DNA from: Rhizosphaericola sp047606825
GTDB taxonomy: Bacteria > Bacteroidota > Bacteroidia > Chitinophagales > Chitinophagaceae
NCBI GenBank assembly: GCA_047606825.1
Contig: JASGDY010000058.1
Location: 1 to 15,126 of the forward strand
Reading direction: 5' to 3'
DNA length: 15,126 bases
Under the pieces are notes generated by a model, which was not told the DNA's origin, made no database searches, and saw only the letters and a program-made list of their open reading frames with translations. The position numbers and the translations under genes were made by a program. Below are positions 13,107 through 15,126 of the stretch, one piece after another (position 1 is the stretch's first letter; each line of letters begins with the position of its first letter).

Positions 13107-15126
13107 ATGAAAAACAGACGATTACCTCTGGCCCGGGGACTACTGCTGTTATGCTGTTTCATTGCAGTAAAAGCCCATACACAGAACACTCCGATATTTA
13201 CCATTACTGTCGGAGGAAATGAAATTAAGGAAATATGCCTCGGTGTTTCCTGTACTTTTACTTGCACTTCAAACAATACGGACTTGACATGGGATCTGGG
13301 AGACGGTTCGTCAAGTACGGCATCCGCTATATCTTACAACTACAAGCAGGCTAAGGCCTACACTGTAAAATTGACCGACAACACTACCGGAAACTCCAGC
13401 ACGCAGACCTTAAAAGTCAACAGCATACCTACGACCAGCTATACCGTCTCAACGACAAGTGCATGCACAGGCAACCAGATTGTATTTACCAGCACGTCCA
13501 CTTCGCCAACACCCGTCACATTATACAGTTGGGATCTAGGTGATGGAGCTGGCCGTAGCAGCACAGCTACGTCTATACAATACAGTTACAACAGTTCGGG
13601 GAACTTCACTCCCAGCCTGACAATCCGGGACGAAAACGGATGCACCGGCACTAGCACCTCCAACCCCAGCATCTACATAGGCAGCTCGGTCGTGGATGTG
13701 TCTTTCCAGGCCAATGGAAACAGCTTTTACAGTTGTGGCAATACCATTACTTTTTCCAATACCACCAACGAAAACGCGACATCGGGTATTGGGTATGTCT
13801 GGGACTTTGGAGACAACAGCACCTCCTCGGACAAAAACCCAGGGACACATACTTATCCTGCCGGCACATATACGGTAACGCTGAAGGCATCCTACGGTGG
13901 TAACACGGGTTGCGCTCCTAGCTTTTCCAAGACCGTATATATCGGGACACCGACGTTAAGTATCCATGTGCCTGATACAGTTTGTACGCTTACCTCCTTT
14001 AACCTCAGCGGCACTTCCAATATCACAGGATTTATTACCTCTCCCTTGGATCTAAAGTGGACGATGACCAACGGAACTATCGCCACAGACAACCGGAGCG
14101 CAACAGCCAAAACATCTGACACAAACCAAATCAATGTAACCAACGTAAATGGCTGCCCCACTACAACGACTAAACATCAGACGGTCAATGAAATCCCTAG
14201 CATCAGCCTGTCCATGACACCTAACTTCGGCATCTGTACAGAAACCATGGCCACGGCACACGCGTTCACCAGTGGCAACACCGCCATACAGTCCTATGTC
14301 TGGAATCCCGGTGATGGGGCAGCGGCCATCACCAATGCCGTCGATTCCTTCCAATATCAGTACAACAAAGCTGGCAGCTATAAAATGACTGTCAACGCCA
14401 CCAATACAGCGGCATGCTCAGCCAACGCACAGATTACAGTCGTGGTCAACCCGGACTGTATCGACAATGGATATGGTTCTACGTACAATCCGGTATTTGG
14501 CTTTTACAGCAAGAGCTGCAACGACAAATACACCATTACCCTCTACAACAAAAACCCGGAGAAAAAAATCAGCGAATGGGTAATTGACAACACCATAACG
14601 GTAGTCCCAGACGGCAATACTGCAACCGTCAGCCTGCCTCCACCGGAGGTTGACGAGGCCAACAAGACCTATCAGGTCAAAACTATTTTCCAGGACGGCA
14701 GTTCCGACACCAAAACCATTACCGTCATAGACGAAAAGGCCAATTTTGCCTCCATCAACACAGCAAATGCGCTTCTATACTGCGCTTACAACAGCTTTGT
14801 TCTCAATACAGACACTTCCCTCAACGTAAACAACCTGGCATCACTCAACTGGAATATCACGCAGGCTTCCACACAGAACACAACCACTACGACAGGCAAC
14901 AACCCCACATACGCATTCCCTGAACCGGGAACATATACCACGACGTTGACAATAACAGACATAACGGCCAATGCCTGTACCAGTTCCATCACCAAAACTA
15001 TCGACGTAAAAGGATTTTCCATAGACTTTGAAGCGGACTCTACCACTTTTTGCTATTCCAACCCGACCATCCAGCTTCATACAAAAATCCCCAGCCATAC
15101 CGTAGACATCCAGTCCATAAACTGGA
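13107..15126 (+). CDS. Secreted multi-PKD-domain surface protein (5' part, runs off the window)
   Basis: The frame stays open from the ATG at 13107 to the last base (673 codons), so the 3' end is missing. The N-terminus is a signal peptide: MKNRR, hydrophobic LLLLCCFIAV, cleavage near residue 24-26. The mature part is Thr/Ser/Asn-rich with PKD-type beta-sandwich repeats marked by WDLGDG (62-67), WDLGDG (142-147), WDFGD (232-236), WNPGDG (399-404) and a degenerate WNIT (582-585). Each of the clearer repeats ends in a Y..G.Y.V.L-like strand. A further domain starts at the edge (SINW). Scattered cysteines (e.g. 44, 49, 53, 120, 179, 210, 269) suggest disulfides. Such proteins in Bacteroidota are usually cell-surface adhesins or matrix proteins exported by the type IX system; the C-terminal sorting domain that would prove this lies outside the window. 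Function is otherwise unknown. Confidence 0.88.
   Translation, partial: MKNRRLPLARGLLLLCCFIAVKAHTQNTPIFTITVGGNEIKEICLGVSCTFTCTSNNTDLTWDLGDGSSSTASAISYNYKQAKAYTVKLTDNTTGNSSTQTLKVNSIPTTSYTVSTTSACTGNQIVFTSTSTSPTPVTLYSWDLGDGAGRSSTATSIQYSYNSSGNFTPSLTIRDENGCTGTSTSNPSIYIGSSVVDVSFQANGNSFYSCGNTITFSNTTNENATSGIGYVWDFGDNSTSSDKNPGTHTYPAGTYTVTLKASYGGNTGCAPSFSKTVYIGTPTLSIHVPDTVCTLTSFNLSGTSNITGFITSPLDLKWTMTNGTIATDNRSATAKTSDTNQINVTNVNGCPTTTTKHQTVNEIPSISLSMTPNFGICTETMATAHAFTSGNTAIQSYVWNPGDGAAAITNAVDSFQYQYNKAGSYKMTVNATNTAACSANAQITVVVNPDCIDNGYGSTYNPVFGFYSKSCNDKYTITLYNKNPEKKISEWVIDNTITVVPDGNTATVSLPPPEVDEANKTYQVKTIFQDGSSDTKTITVIDEKANFASINTANALLYCAYNSFVLNTDTSLNVNNLASLNWNITQASTQNTTTTTGNNPTYAFPEPGTYTTTLTITDITANACTSSITKTIDVKGFSIDFEADSTTFCYSNPTIQLHTKIPSHTVDIQSINW

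Noticed and set aside
1..15126. CRISPR array, tRNA, rRNA, transposase or phage gene
   Set aside because: I looked for regularly spaced repeats, cloverleaf ends with CCA-type stems, and transposase or phage motifs in the supplied translations, and saw none.

Overview
The window reads as chromosome of a member of the Bacteroidota, probably a Chitinophagaceae- or Sphingobacteriaceae-like lineage. That placement is inferred from three things. Exact copies of the Bacteroidota -7 promoter element TAnnTTTG sit just upstream of several genes, Shine-Dalgarno sequences are mostly absent, and the gene content is typical: a large AsmA-like protein, an ABC-F protein, a short-type transaldolase, a DUF47/PiT phosphate pair and a PKD-repeat surface protein. 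The genus cannot be named from sequence alone.

Layout. Positions 1-251 are leader. 252-3392 (+) is a 1046-residue membrane-anchored AsmA-family protein. 3794-5719 (+) is an ABC-F ATPase. 5720-8340 is an AT-rich accessory segment. It holds palindromic repeats, a short-chain dehydrogenase (6255-6992, +), an AraC-type regulator (7013-7927, +), a second palindrome cluster, and a frameshifted antitoxin remnant (8075-8322, +). 8350-8485 is a complete SRP (4.5S-type) RNA gene with its own promoter and a closing stem followed by a T-run. 8580-9236 (+) is a transaldolase/FSA-family enzyme ending in a strong terminator. 9557-10312 (-) is a second, unrelated short-chain dehydrogenase. It is divergent from a secreted thioredoxin-like protein (10460-10966, +). 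11203-11853 and 11968-12981 (+) encode a PhoU-like DUF47 protein and a PiT phosphate permease, closed by a strong terminator. 13107 to the window end (+) is the first 673 codons of a large secreted PKD-domain protein that runs off the edge.

How the genes fit together. Most neighbours are independent housekeeping genes. Two likely functional pairs stand out: SDR + AraC regulator (20-nt gap) and DUF47 + PiT. The SDR/AraC pair differs sharply in base composition from the genes around it. By hand count, 22/60 G+C at 6301-6360 and 19/60 at 7441-7500, against 35/60 at 5161-5220 in the ABC-F gene. The pair is bracketed by palindrome clusters that share a perfect 15-bp inverted repeat. This small, apparently acquired cassette beside a decayed toxin-antitoxin remnant is the most interesting part of the window. 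I see no CRISPR array, tRNA, rRNA, transposase gene or clear new multi-gene system.
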